Assembly (NCBI GenBank): GCA_947629715.1
Contig: CANRET010000002.1
Location: 1 to 64,000, forward strand
Direction: 5' to 3'
DNA from: an uncultured Akkermansia sp.
Lineage (GTDB): Bacteria; Verrucomicrobiota; Verrucomicrobiia; Verrucomicrobiales; Akkermansiaceae
Length of the DNA stretch: 64,000 bases
Below the pieces are notes generated by a model. It saw only the letters and a list, made by a program, of their open reading frames with translations, was not told where the DNA came from and searched no databases. The translations under genes were made by a program, and so were the position numbers. Each line of letters opens with the position of its first letter. The stretch's first letter is position 1. Below are positions 23,560 to 31,348 of this stretch, piece by piece.

Positions 23560-24669
23560 TCAGCGTCGGGCAGGGTTGAGGATGCTGAGAGCCGGATCCG
23601 TGAAGACGCCGTCTTTACGGATGAGCTCGTCATCCAGGAAGATGGAGCCGCCGCCGTAGTCGGAACGCTGGATGCAGACGAGGTCCCAGTGAACTTGGGA
23701 ACGGTTGCCGTTATCGCAATTTTCGTAGGCGTTGCCCGGGGTGAAGTGAAACGAGCCGGCAATTTTCTCGTCAAAGAGAATATCGCGCATGGGTTGCAGA
23801 ATTTCAGGGTTGACACCGAAGGAGAATTCACCGATATAGCGGGCTCCTTCATCGGAATCGAGTATTTTATTGAGAGCGTCTTCGTTGCCGTTGCAGTGTG
23901 CCTCCACAATTTTTCCGTTGCGGAAAGAGAAAGTGACGCCATCGAAAGCGATGCCCTGGTAGATGGAGGGAGCAGTGTAGCGCACTGTGCCGTTCACGGA
24001 GTCGCGGATGGGGGCGGTGAAAACTTCGCCATCGGGTATGTTCATCTCTCCGGCGCAGGGAATGGCAGGCATCCCTTTGATGGAAAAGGAGAGATCCGTA
24101 CCCGGACCGACGATGTGCACGCGTTCGGCGCGCATCATGCGTGCGGCGAGCAGTTCCATGGCGCATTTGAGCTTGCCGTAGTCAGCCAGACAGCAACGGA
24201 AATAAAAATCCTCGAACTGCTCTGTGCTCATGCAGGCGCCCTGTGCCATGGACGGGGTGGGCCAGCGCAGAACGCACCACTTGGTGTGGCATACGCGACG
24301 TTCGTGTACCGGGTTCATGTGCTTTTGGACAAGCTTCATATCCGCAGCGGGCACGCCCGAGTTTTCGTAGGCGTTTTGGCTGCCGCGAATGGCGATGTAG
24401 GCTTGCATGGCTTTCATCTCATCAAGCTCAAATGAGGCGATGCTGCCGTACTGCGCATCGGTCGCGCCGGAAAACATTTCTGCCGTAATGCGTCCGTGGC
24501 GCAGGCGGACATGAGGAACTCCTCCGTTGGCTCGCACGGCACGGATGAGTTCGATGCCAATCTCGTCCGGAGCGTCGATGAGGTCGAGCAGTACATGCTC
24601 TCCGGGCTGAACGCGGCAGGAGTAGTTCACCAGGCTCTGAGCCAATTGAGTTGTTCGGGAATCGGTCAT
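23560..24669 (-). CDS. M29-family metallo-aminopeptidase
   Basis: A 369-residue cytoplasmic aminopeptidase of the thermophilic M29 (AmpS/AmpT) type, which needs two divalent metals. The visible family elements are PGEMNIPDGEVFTAP (about 225-240, metal-binding Glu), ARYIGEFSFG (about 300), GSFHFTPGNAY (about 325, His ligand) and SQVHWDLV (about 340, His ligand). Length is typical, slightly under the usual 370-410. There is no signal peptide. It begins 27 bp after aroB and is probably cotranscribed with it. Confidence 0.88.
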   Translation of the reverse strand: MTDSRTTQLAQSLVNYSCRVQPGEHVLLDLIDAPDEIGIELIRAVRANGGVPHVRLRHGRITAEMFSGATDAQYGSIASFELDEMKAMQAYIAIRGSQNAYENSGVPAADMKLVQKHMNPVHERRVCHTKWCVLRWPTPSMAQGACMSTEQFEDFYFRCCLADYGKLKCAMELLAARMMRAERVHIVGPGTDLSFSIKGMPAIPCAGEMNIPDGEVFTAPIRDSVNGTVRYTAPSIYQGIAFDGVTFSFRNGKIVEAHCNGNEDALNKILDSDEGARYIGEFSFGVNPEILQPMRDILFDEKIAGSFHFTPGNAYENCDNGNRSQVHWDLVCIQRSDYGGGSIFLDDELIRKDGVFTDPALSILNPARR

Positions 24670-24696
24670 GGCGTTAATAGAGGGTAAAGGTTGGTA

Positions 24697-25821
24697 TTAA
24701 GATTTGCGTAAACGCGGAGTTGTGCCTAAGTGGGCGAGAGCTTCAGCCAAGTCGTCCGATGTCACTTCTTCCGACACCACCGGCTCTCCGAGCTTCTTCA
24801 GCAGGACAAAACGTATTTTTCCTCCACGGAACTTTTTGTCCGCCTTCACGTGTTGCAGGGCCGAAGCGGGGTCCACTTTTTCGGGAAGCTGCAGGGGAAG
24901 TTGCAGTGAGGAAAGCGTGTTGAGAACTTCTGCCTCATCGCGCGCGGGAAGGCCCACATGCTTGTGCGAGAGAAAGAGAGCGGCACGTATGCCCAAGCTT
25001 ACGACCTCGCCGTGCAGCAGTTCGCCGTAAGGCACGCTGGCTTCGATGCCATGTCCCAAAGTATGACCGAAGTTGAGAAATGCGCGTACATCTGCGAGTT
25101 CCCGTTCGTCTTCTTCAACAATGCGTGCTTTGATCTCAATATTTTCCGCGATAAGGGACGGAAGACGTTCGATGCTCGACAAGGAAAAGCCTATAGGCAA
25201 TTCGTCAGCCAATTGCCGCAGTGTGACGAGCATCTTGGGGCGACGGATAGCGGCGTGTTTCACCATTTCAGCCATACCCTCACGCAGTACGCGCTCCGGA
25301 AGACTGAGCAGGGTGATAGGATCAGCCACTACAAAGCGAGGCTGATGGAAAGATCCTATCAAATTTTTGCCGCTCGGAACATCTACGGCGGTTTTGCCTC
25401 CCACGGAGCTGTCCACCTGAGCCATGACACTTGTAGGTATCTGCACATACGGGATGCCACGGTAGTACACGGATGCGACAAAGCCTGCCAAATCTCCCAC
25501 GACGCCGCCACCCAGGGCCACCACGAAGCTGGTGCGATCGTGTCCGGCACGTATCATCTCTTCCACCACGCGGCTCACTGTGTCCAGAGATTTGCTTTTT
25601 TCCCCGGCATCCACCACATGCACGCTGACGACATAGTCCGCATCCTCCAAACTGCGTTTTACACGCTCACCGTACTGTGGATAGACGTTTGTATCAGTGA
25701 TGAGGGCAGCCTTACCGCTCAAGCGGGCGCGTCTGGAAAAAAAACCGACGGAATCAAGAGAACCATTGCTCACGTGCGCATCGTACGAATGATCTCCGAG
25801 GGCTAAACTGACGGTCGGCAT
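24697..25821 (-). CDS. aroB: 3-dehydroquinate synthase
   Basis: Converts DAHP to 3-dehydroquinate, the second step of the shikimate pathway, using NAD and a divalent metal. Conserved segments are ALITDTNVYPQYG (about 40), GGGVVGDLAGFVASVYYRGI (about 100-120, nucleotide site), PTSVMAQVDSSVGGKTAVD (about 125-145), and the metal-binding region FNFGHTLGHGIE (about 245-256). The protein has 374 residues from ATG 25821. The ORF track runs far upstream, but a TTGCAC-N17-TACAAT promoter ends 7 bases before 25821 and overlaps the alternative ATG at 25830. The mRNA should therefore begin at or next to this start codon. Confidence 0.92.
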   Translation of the reverse strand: MPTVSLALGDHSYDAHVSNGSLDSVGFFSRRARLSGKAALITDTNVYPQYGERVKRSLEDADYVVSVHVVDAGEKSKSLDTVSRVVEEMIRAGHDRTSFVVALGGGVVGDLAGFVASVYYRGIPYVQIPTSVMAQVDSSVGGKTAVDVPSGKNLIGSFHQPRFVVADPITLLSLPERVLREGMAEMVKHAAIRRPKMLVTLRQLADELPIGFSLSSIERLPSLIAENIEIKARIVEEDERELADVRAFLNFGHTLGHGIEASVPYGELLHGEVVSLGIRAALFLSHKHVGLPARDEAEVLNTLSSLQLPLQLPEKVDPASALQHVKADKKFRGGKIRFVLLKKLGEPVVSEEVTSDDLAEALAHLGTTPRLRKS

Positions 25822-25828
25822 GGGGGAC

Positions 25829-25857
25829 ATTGTACGCTCGAAAGGGCAGCGGTGCAA
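25829..25857 (-). promoter_or_regulatory. aroB promoter positioned for a leaderless mRNA
   Basis: On the minus strand, TTGCAC (25857-25852), 17 bp, TACAAT (25834-25829), then 7 nt to ATG 25821. This decides the start codon. Confidence 0.65.
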
Positions 25858-26138
25858 GAGCAATTTGATCAGCAAAACGCTCGCAGGACATCCGTCCCGG
25901 GAAAATGGAATTCGAGAGCATGGAAAGTTTTTGTTGTTGCCCCCCTCAGAATACTCTTTTCTGAGAAAACAAATCAACCTTCCTTGTTCTCCTCTCTTGC
26001 CCTCCCTGATAATTTTCCCGGGGCGGATGCGCAATGTAACTGCCGGTCTCCGATTTGTCCGGGCTGCGGCAAAACGTTGCTCCGACATTGCGAACGATGG
26101 GGAAAAGTCAAAGTCCCGGAGTCACGCGACGGCGCGGC

Positions 26139-26831
26139 TTACTTTGCGCCGATCATGAGCGTGTAGAGACGGGAAAGTTCCGCCAGATAAAGAGCAGGTG
26201 TGAGAGGCGAGTCGTCTCGTTGATTGGACATGCGTCTCAGGATAGCGGTCAGAGTGGAAGACAGCGGACTTTCGGCATCAGGCAGTGATACAATCTCGCG
26301 TGCCGCAGATGTCAGATAAAGTCGCGACGACGATGCTGCTCTTTCGCCGGCCCGGACAGGGTTCATGATGCAAAAATCGTGCGCGTAGTAAAAAATGTCC
26401 TCAAGGAGGAAGCGAGAAGAAGCGATATGCTCGGCGTCAAGACGCAGGCAAAGCTTGCAAAGCAAAATCATGAGACGGCATACGTCCAGCGCCGGCAGAC
26501 GCTTACCGTCGTTCAGCGTCATATCCAGAGGATCGCCGGGAGGATTTTCGCGCACCACCATCCATGTGTCGTTGACATGCATCGCCTCCAAGACTCTTGA
26601 AACACGCGCATCCACGAATCCGGCTTGCGCCTTTGCAGAATCCAGGAAGAGTCTCACTTGACGCGGATCTTTCGCGGCGCTCTTGCGCAGGGCTTCAACT
26701 ACCACCTCACGCCGGAGTTCGCGCTGCGTTCCCCGGTACAAAATTGTATCGCTGGTTTCGCGCAGAATCGAAGCGAGCATATAGTGCTCCCCCACGAGCA
26801 TCGGCAGGTCGTAATAATCGGTCGCATCCAT
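26139..26831 (-). CDS. kinase-fold protein lacking catalytic residues (pseudokinase)
   Basis: A 230-residue protein that aligns by eye to a Ser/Thr kinase domain but is degenerate. The strand-3 segment reads VVVEALRK, with Glu where the ATP-binding Lys should be. The catalytic-loop position reads HIASSRFLLEDIF with no HRD. The DFG position reads HDFCIMN, with Cys for Gly. No membrane segment or signal peptide is visible. It starts three bases after the stop of the secreted gene, so the two form an operon. A scaffold or regulatory role, perhaps tied to true kinases such as the one at 6.3 kb, is an inference. It could alternatively be an unrelated helical protein; the family is not recognised with certainty. 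Confidence 0.6.
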   Translation of the reverse strand: MDATDYYDLPMLVGEHYMLASILRETSDTILYRGTQRELRREVVVEALRKSAAKDPRQVRLFLDSAKAQAGFVDARVSRVLEAMHVNDTWMVVRENPPGDPLDMTLNDGKRLPALDVCRLMILLCKLCLRLDAEHIASSRFLLEDIFYYAHDFCIMNPVRAGERAASSSRLYLTSAAREIVSLPDAESPLSSTLTAILRRMSNQRDDSPLTPALYLAELSRLYTLMIGAK

Positions 26832-26834
26832 GTA

Positions 26835-27719
26835 CTACTGGGTATTGATGAGCTTGATCACCGGCAGTCCTTCCACAGCCTGATCCCATATTGCAGCGGG
26901 GATGGTGAACAGCATAAAGGCGTGAGGTTCGTCCTGCCCCGGTTCTTCAACGCGGCGTACTTCTACCGTTTGCTCCGGTTGTCCGATCACTTCCGGCTTT
27001 ACGGTGTCAATCAGGTGGGCGGGAATCTTAAGCGTTACATTTTCATTGGGATGCATGACGGGACACAGCAGGTAGGTATCCCCGCTGCACGGATACGCCG
27101 TTGTTGCCTTCCAATCCTCCGGCAGCTCCAGATTCGTGGGCATCACGTCACTCACAGACTCGTTGTTTACCTGCATCCAGTGCCCGACACGCCGCAGCAA
27201 CTGCATACATTTTTCATCCGGCACGCCCTGCACATCTACTGCCAAATCCAGAGTCAGAGCTTGCTTGCCGCGCGCGATCGCCTCCTGAAGCTGGCGTATT
27301 GCCTGCTGTGCCGTGGGAAGGGCGTTTTTCCTGCGAAGGTCGATACGGGCCTGTATCTCGTTCTCATTCACAACGGCTACCCGTGCCTTGCCCGCCTCCT
27401 CCCGTAAATTTTGCTCAGCCGTTTGATCTGCCGTTACGCCTGCGATACCCACGCCGGTACAGCCCGTTTCTTTTGCCAACGACACGATTCTATGGATCGT
27501 TTCGGGACTCACAACGCTCTTTTTCTCCGAGACATCGGAAAGCACATGAGCTATCAGATACAACCCTCGGCACACGTTTTTTTCAACCTCGCGCTCTCCA
27601 TCCACATGCATGACCGTTTCGAGCGGAACAGCGTTGTCCGTCGAAGCGCCCGTCTCCGCACCCTGCCCCATTGCCCAGGGAACGAGCGCAGCAACGATCA
27701 TGGAGAGCATGATTCTCAT
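26835..27719 (-). CDS. secreted protein of unknown function
   Basis: A 294-residue protein with a short signal peptide (MRIMLSMIVAALVPWAMGQG). The mature part has no recognised domain. A helical stretch (ARIDLRRKNALPTAQQAIRQLQEAIARGKQAL, about 125-155) separates two mixed regions. The last third is Pro, Glu and Val rich with beta-like character. A consensus promoter lies immediately upstream with the ATG nine bases from the -10. It is coupled to the kinase-like gene three bases downstream. Export is likely; nothing in the sequence gives an activity. Confidence 0.65.
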   Translation of the reverse strand: MRIMLSMIVAALVPWAMGQGAETGASTDNAVPLETVMHVDGEREVEKNVCRGLYLIAHVLSDVSEKKSVVSPETIHRIVSLAKETGCTGVGIAGVTADQTAEQNLREEAGKARVAVVNENEIQARIDLRRKNALPTAQQAIRQLQEAIARGKQALTLDLAVDVQGVPDEKCMQLLRRVGHWMQVNNESVSDVMPTNLELPEDWKATTAYPCSGDTYLLCPVMHPNENVTLKIPAHLIDTVKPEVIGQPEQTVEVRRVEEPGQDEPHAFMLFTIPAAIWDQAVEGLPVIKLINTQ

Positions 27720-27728
27720 GTTACGGAC

Positions 27729-27757
27729 ATCCTACCAAAGCCGGGGGAAACTGTCAA
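27729..27757 (-). promoter_or_regulatory. promoter of the secreted protein / pseudokinase operon
   Basis: On the minus strand, a perfect TTGACA (27757-27752), 17 bp, TAGGAT (27734-27729), then 9 nt to ATG 27719. It predicts a leader of two to three bases. Confidence 0.7.
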
Positions 27758-27861
27758 TGGCATTCGGGATATGCGGTTGATATTTACGATTTGAGGTTTA
27801 GAAAAATCGACAGACAAGCGCGTTAACCCAACGCTTTGTACATGGTCCGTTCACGATTGTC

Positions 27862-28647
27862 TCACTCTCGCGAAGACTTCAAGTATTGCCAATTCAAATA
27901 CACAAAGTAGGCGGCCATAAGCGCCAGGAGGAACATCAGGTTGACCAGGAAAAAGACAAGGAGCAGCGCTGCTATTGTCACTCCCACACGCGCGGTGAGG
28001 TAGTTGCTCCGTGTTATGAGTCGGAGGGTTTGCCCTCCGTCCAGTGGAAATATGGGCAGCAGATTAAACAAACTCCACCATGTACACACGGAAAAGAGCA
28101 TGAGCAACGCATAAAACACGTACGGGGGCATTTGTCCGCTTTCAAGCATGTCCTGCAGCGGCGCAGTCACATGAACAACCATCCATGGCTCACTCAGCAG
28201 CAGATCCGGGGTCAGAGGGCTGAGCAGCGAGAAGATTAAACCGGCGCCGATGTTTTTCATTATCAATCCGAGCGCCACGCCTCCGGTTAGTCCGAGCAAC
28301 AGGGAAGCTCCCGGACCGGCAAGTACCATCGCAATATGCCCCAATCGTGTTGGCGGGGGATATTCGCTCTGCGTCATGCCACCCATGGAGCCTATATGAA
28401 CAACTGATTTTCCTCCCCCCAGCGCGCGGCACACAAATGCGTGACCGTACTCGTGCACCAGGAGGCACAACATGCCAGCCACCGCGAAAAGAATGACTTG
28501 AAACAGATTCGTTCCGCCGCTCCCATTGACCATGGAGCCAAGAAGAAGAAGCACAATCCAGGATGAGGGGTGAATAACGGTCGGCACGTTGGCAAAAGTG
28601 AAGCTGATGCACCACGGGCTTAATCCATTCTTCTGCATGAGAGGCAT
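27862..28647 (-). CDS. site-2-type M50 intramembrane metalloprotease
   Basis: A polytopic membrane protein of about 261 residues. The zinc motif is LLVHEYGHAFVCRALGG (HExxH, about residue 67 from ATG 28647), and the second metal-site motif is LLPIFPLDGGQTL in a later membrane helix. Both are intact and in the order expected of site-2 proteases. A PDZ domain is absent, placing it with the small SpoIVFB-like M50 proteins. The ORF track starts at a TTG (28674); ATG 28647 or 28638 gives the more usual N-terminus, and the choice is uncertain. The substrate is unknown; such enzymes often release membrane-tethered regulators. Confidence 0.85.
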   Translation of the reverse strand: MPLMQKNGLSPWCISFTFANVPTVIHPSSWIVLLLLGSMVNGSGGTNLFQVILFAVAGMLCLLVHEYGHAFVCRALGGGKSVVHIGSMGGMTQSEYPPPTRLGHIAMVLAGPGASLLLGLTGGVALGLIMKNIGAGLIFSLLSPLTPDLLLSEPWMVVHVTAPLQDMLESGQMPPYVFYALLMLFSVCTWWSLFNLLPIFPLDGGQTLRLITRSNYLTARVGVTIAALLLVFFLVNLMFLLALMAAYFVYLNWQYLKSSRE

Positions 28648-28879
28648 TATGCGCGGTTGAAGAAAGCGTTTCAATATGAAATCGTATCATCAAACAAAGA
28701 GTTGTGTCATTAAGCGGCGACGGCATCCGTTCACGGTTTTGGTCAAACCATGCCGACACTCTGACCTGCTTGCGCCATCTGCAGACCGATACGATGCTCT
28801 CCCGCTTCCTGGCTTTATCGCGCTTTGAAACGTCACCGGAACGCGTGCACGCATGCGTTGCAGTCAATCATCGCAAGAA

Positions 28880-30196
28880 CTAGGGTTCATGCACCATGAA
28901 TTTGAGTTCGGCTTCGCAGGTGACTTCGCCGTTGACAAGGCAGCGTCCGGTAGCCACTCCGATGGCGCCGCGCATCTTGGTAAGCTCTGTTTCGATGATG
29001 AGTACATCGCCCGGCTCCACAGGACGCCGCCATTTCACCTTGTCGCAGCTCATAAAGTAGCCGATCTTTCCTTGGTTTTCAGGGATTCGCAGCATGAGGA
29101 TGGATGCGACCTGCGCCATGGCCTCTACCTGCAGCACGCCAGGCATGACGGGGCGCCCCGGGAAATGCCCCTGGAAGAAAAGTTCGTTCATGGTGAGGTT
29201 TTTCTGCCCCACGCACTTGGTGTCCCCCTCGAACCCCAAAATACGGTCCACCAACAAGAACGGGTAACGATGCGGCAATAGCTTGAGAACCTCGGATGTG
29301 TTCAGTACAGCGTCTCCCGTCGGCAGCGCCACGGGCTTGGGACGCATGGCCTCCATACTCTCGTAGGTTTTCTGCATTTTTGCCGCCATCTGCGTATTGA
29401 TGCCATGACCGGGCATGATCGCTATCACATGGCCGAGAATGCGGCGCCCATTTAAGATGAGGTCGCCCATGAGGTCCATGGCTTTGTGGCGAGCGCACTC
29501 GTTGTGATGGCGCAAACCGCCGGCACAGATGTACTGGTCGCCTTTGATGACGATGGCATTGTCCAGTGTGCCGCCCTGAATGAGCCCTTTGTCGAGCAAG
29601 GGCTGGATGTCTTCGTAGAAACAGAAGGTGCGAGCATCCGCCAGCTCTTTCTCGTAAATTTCCGGATTGATCTCCGAGCTGAAATACTGAGTCACTCGTC
29701 CGCCCGGTCCCACCGCCGTGAGCGATATGCGAAATTTCCTGTCCGGCAGAATGACAATCTGCGAACCGTTCCTGGTCTCCACACTCATCGGCTCGCGAAT
29801 GTCCCATACCGTCAGAGAGGCATCCTGTTCCACAATGCCAGCCTGTTTGATGAGCTTCACAAACGGCGCCGCCGATCCATCGCAAATAGGCGGCTCATTC
29901 GCGTCCATCTCGATAATCGCATTATCCACTCCCATGCCAGTGAGCGAAGAAAGCACGTGCTCGACCGTGTGTACGTTGACGGAACCTTCCGCCAGCGTCG
30001 TTGCGCGCTCTACGGTCTGCACATTAGCCGCTGAGGCGTCAATAAACGGCTTGTCCGGCAAATCAATGCGCCGAAACTTCAGTCCGGTATTCGGATCTGC
30101 CGGCTTGAGCGTCAGCTTCACCGCTTGTCCGGTGTGCAATGATGTTCCTTGTATCGATGCCGCTTTGGCGAGTGTCTTTTGCTTCTCCGTGACCAT
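28880..30196 (-). CDS. lpxC-fabZ: bifunctional LpxC deacetylase / FabZ dehydratase
   Basis: A 438-residue fusion. The N-terminal 290 or so residues are UDP-3-O-acyl-GlcNAc deacetylase, the committed lipid A step, with zinc ligands in TVEHVLSSL and in ARHKAMDLMGDL and the active His in MPGHGINTQ. The C-terminal 140 are 3-hydroxyacyl-ACP dehydratase, with PHRYPFLLVDRIL (His) and GHFPGRPVMPGVLQVEAMAQ (Glu). Both catalytic sets are complete. The fusion is known from Bacteroidetes and PVC bacteria and couples lipid A and fatty acid synthesis. ATG 30196 fits a promoter ending 11 bases upstream. Confidence 0.95.
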   Translation of the reverse strand: MVTEKQKTLAKAASIQGTSLHTGQAVKLTLKPADPNTGLKFRRIDLPDKPFIDASAANVQTVERATTLAEGSVNVHTVEHVLSSLTGMGVDNAIIEMDANEPPICDGSAAPFVKLIKQAGIVEQDASLTVWDIREPMSVETRNGSQIVILPDRKFRISLTAVGPGGRVTQYFSSEINPEIYEKELADARTFCFYEDIQPLLDKGLIQGGTLDNAIVIKGDQYICAGGLRHHNECARHKAMDLMGDLILNGRRILGHVIAIMPGHGINTQMAAKMQKTYESMEAMRPKPVALPTGDAVLNTSEVLKLLPHRYPFLLVDRILGFEGDTKCVGQKNLTMNELFFQGHFPGRPVMPGVLQVEAMAQVASILMLRIPENQGKIGYFMSCDKVKWRRPVEPGDVLIIETELTKMRGAIGVATGRCLVNGEVTCEAELKFMVHEP

Positions 30197-30207
30197 AACT
30201 TGCCCGC

Positions 30208-30236
30208 ATTCTACTCTTTCCCGGCCTTTTTGTGAA
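30208..30236 (-). promoter_or_regulatory. lpxC-fabZ promoter with very short leader
   Basis: On the minus strand, TTCACA (30236-30231), 17 bp, TAGAAT (30213-30208), then 11 nt to ATG 30196. Confidence 0.6.
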
Positions 30237-30405
30237 GCGAAAAATCCGGAGAGCTGCATTTACAGCCGCGCACTCAAGTGTACTGACCTGAAAAATTGGA
30301 GCGCCTTAAATTTTGCCTTGTAACCACACGCCGCCACCTGCAGTTGTCGCCGACTTTCGTGTCATGCGATTTTCGCTTTTTTGGCGATTGGTGACAAAAT
30401 TGTAC

Positions 30406-30433
30406 TTGACATGTCCGAACAGTAGGGTACCAT
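30406..30433 (+). promoter_or_regulatory. rpmH operon promoter
   Basis: Perfect TTGACA (30406-30411), 16-bp spacer, TACCAT (30428-30433). It leaves a leader of about 40 nt before rpmH. Confidence 0.6.
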
Positions 30434-30481
30434 AGGCGCTCGCGCGCTGGGCGCGGAACCTTTCAGTTACCCGTAAAGAAT

Positions 30482-30667
30482 ATGAGCAAAAGAACCTATC
30501 AGCCTTCCAAGCGTTGCCGCAAGCGTCAGTTCGGATTCCGCGCACGCATGGCGTCTAAGAACGGGCGCGCCCTGTTGGCTCGCCGCCGCGCTAAGGGTCG
30601 CAAGCGTCTGCTGCCGAAGGGCGCCGAGGTGCATTACAAGCGCCACACTGTCCAGCATGGCGTGTAA
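30482..30667 (+). CDS. rpmH: 50S ribosomal protein L34 with C-terminal extension
   Basis: A 61-residue, highly basic protein whose first 45 residues are classic L34 ([21 protein letters not shown] and [11 protein letters not shown]). Most L34 proteins stop at about 44-46 residues; here about 16 more follow ([17 protein letters not shown]). L34 binds domain III of 23S rRNA near the exit tunnel. It is the first gene of the conserved rpmH-rnpA-yidD-yidC cluster, which in many bacteria lies near the replication origin; no dnaA is visible here. Confidence 0.95.
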   Translation: MSKRTYQPSKRCRKRQFGFRARMASKNGRALLARRRAKGRKRLLPKGAEVHYKRHTVQHGV

Positions 30668-30725
30668 GCCCTGGTGAGTGCGGAGCGACCCGCAGACCGG
30701 GGAACGCTGAACACGCCCACCGGAG

Positions 30726-31094
30726 ATGCAACTGAGGCGCCAGCATACCATGAAGCGAACCGGGGAGTTCGCTTACGTGCGTGCGCAAGGCAGCTCCGAT
30801 GCAGGACGCTGCTTCGTTTTGAGTACGGCGCCCATGCTGCAGGGAAAGGCGGAGCGGCATTCTCGTTTCGGCGTTATCGCAACCAAACGAATGGGGAACG
30901 CCGTGGTGCGCAACAGGCTGAGGCGCCAAGTGCGGGAACTTCTTCGGGAGCAGGGAGATGCCTTGGGCAAGGGACTTTACGTGGTGGTAGTCGTGCGGCG
31001 CGGCGCAGTCGGGGCGGATTATGAGACACTGCGCAGGGAAATGAAGAGACTGATAGCGCGCTGCGAGAAAAAAACGATGGAAAAGACATGCTGA
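30726..31094 (+). CDS. rnpA: ribonuclease P protein component
   Basis: A 122-residue basic protein that assists the RNase P RNA in tRNA 5' processing. The RNR signature is clear in FGVIATKRMGNAVVRNRLRRQVRELLRE (about 48-75). The N-terminus (MQLRRQHTMKRTGEFAYVRAQG) aligns with the usual RnpA start, so ATG 30726 was kept rather than 30750. Its last seven bases overlap yidD. Confidence 0.95.
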   Translation: MQLRRQHTMKRTGEFAYVRAQGSSDAGRCFVLSTAPMLQGKAERHSRFGVIATKRMGNAVVRNRLRRQVRELLREQGDALGKGLYVVVVVRRGAVGADYETLRREMKRLIARCEKKTMEKTC

Positions 31095-31339
31095 AGAAAG
31101 CCCTCATACTGCCGGTACGATTTTACCAGCGCTACCTGAGCAAACCGCTGCATGCGGCGTGCGGACCGATGTCCGGTTGCCGTTTCAAACCGAGTTGTTC
31201 GGCTTATTTCATTGAAGCAGTGGAGGTTCATGGAGCCTTCAAGGGAGCGGCACTGGGAGTATGGCGCATCCTGCGCTGCAATCCCTGGGGCGGATGCGGG
31301 TATGATCCGGTTCCTCCGAAAGTTCAAAAAAAACACTAA
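31088..31339 (+). CDS. yidD: YidD membrane protein insertion efficiency factor
   Basis: An 83-residue protein of the YidD family: N-terminal amphipathic helix (ALILPVRFYQRYLS), then the conserved cysteine core CRFKPSCSAYFIEAVEVHG and RILRCNPWGGCGYDPVP. It assists YidC in inserting inner-membrane proteins. It overlaps rnpA by seven bases and precedes yidC by nine, as in many bacteria. Confidence 0.94.
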   Translation: MLKKALILPVRFYQRYLSKPLHAACGPMSGCRFKPSCSAYFIEAVEVHGAFKGAALGVWRILRCNPWGGCGYDPVPPKVQKKH

Positions 31340-31348
31340 TAACACACT

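Noticed and set aside
30260-30481. Replication origin next to rpmH
   Set aside because: No dnaA gene and no cluster of DnaA boxes were seen in the 220 bp upstream.
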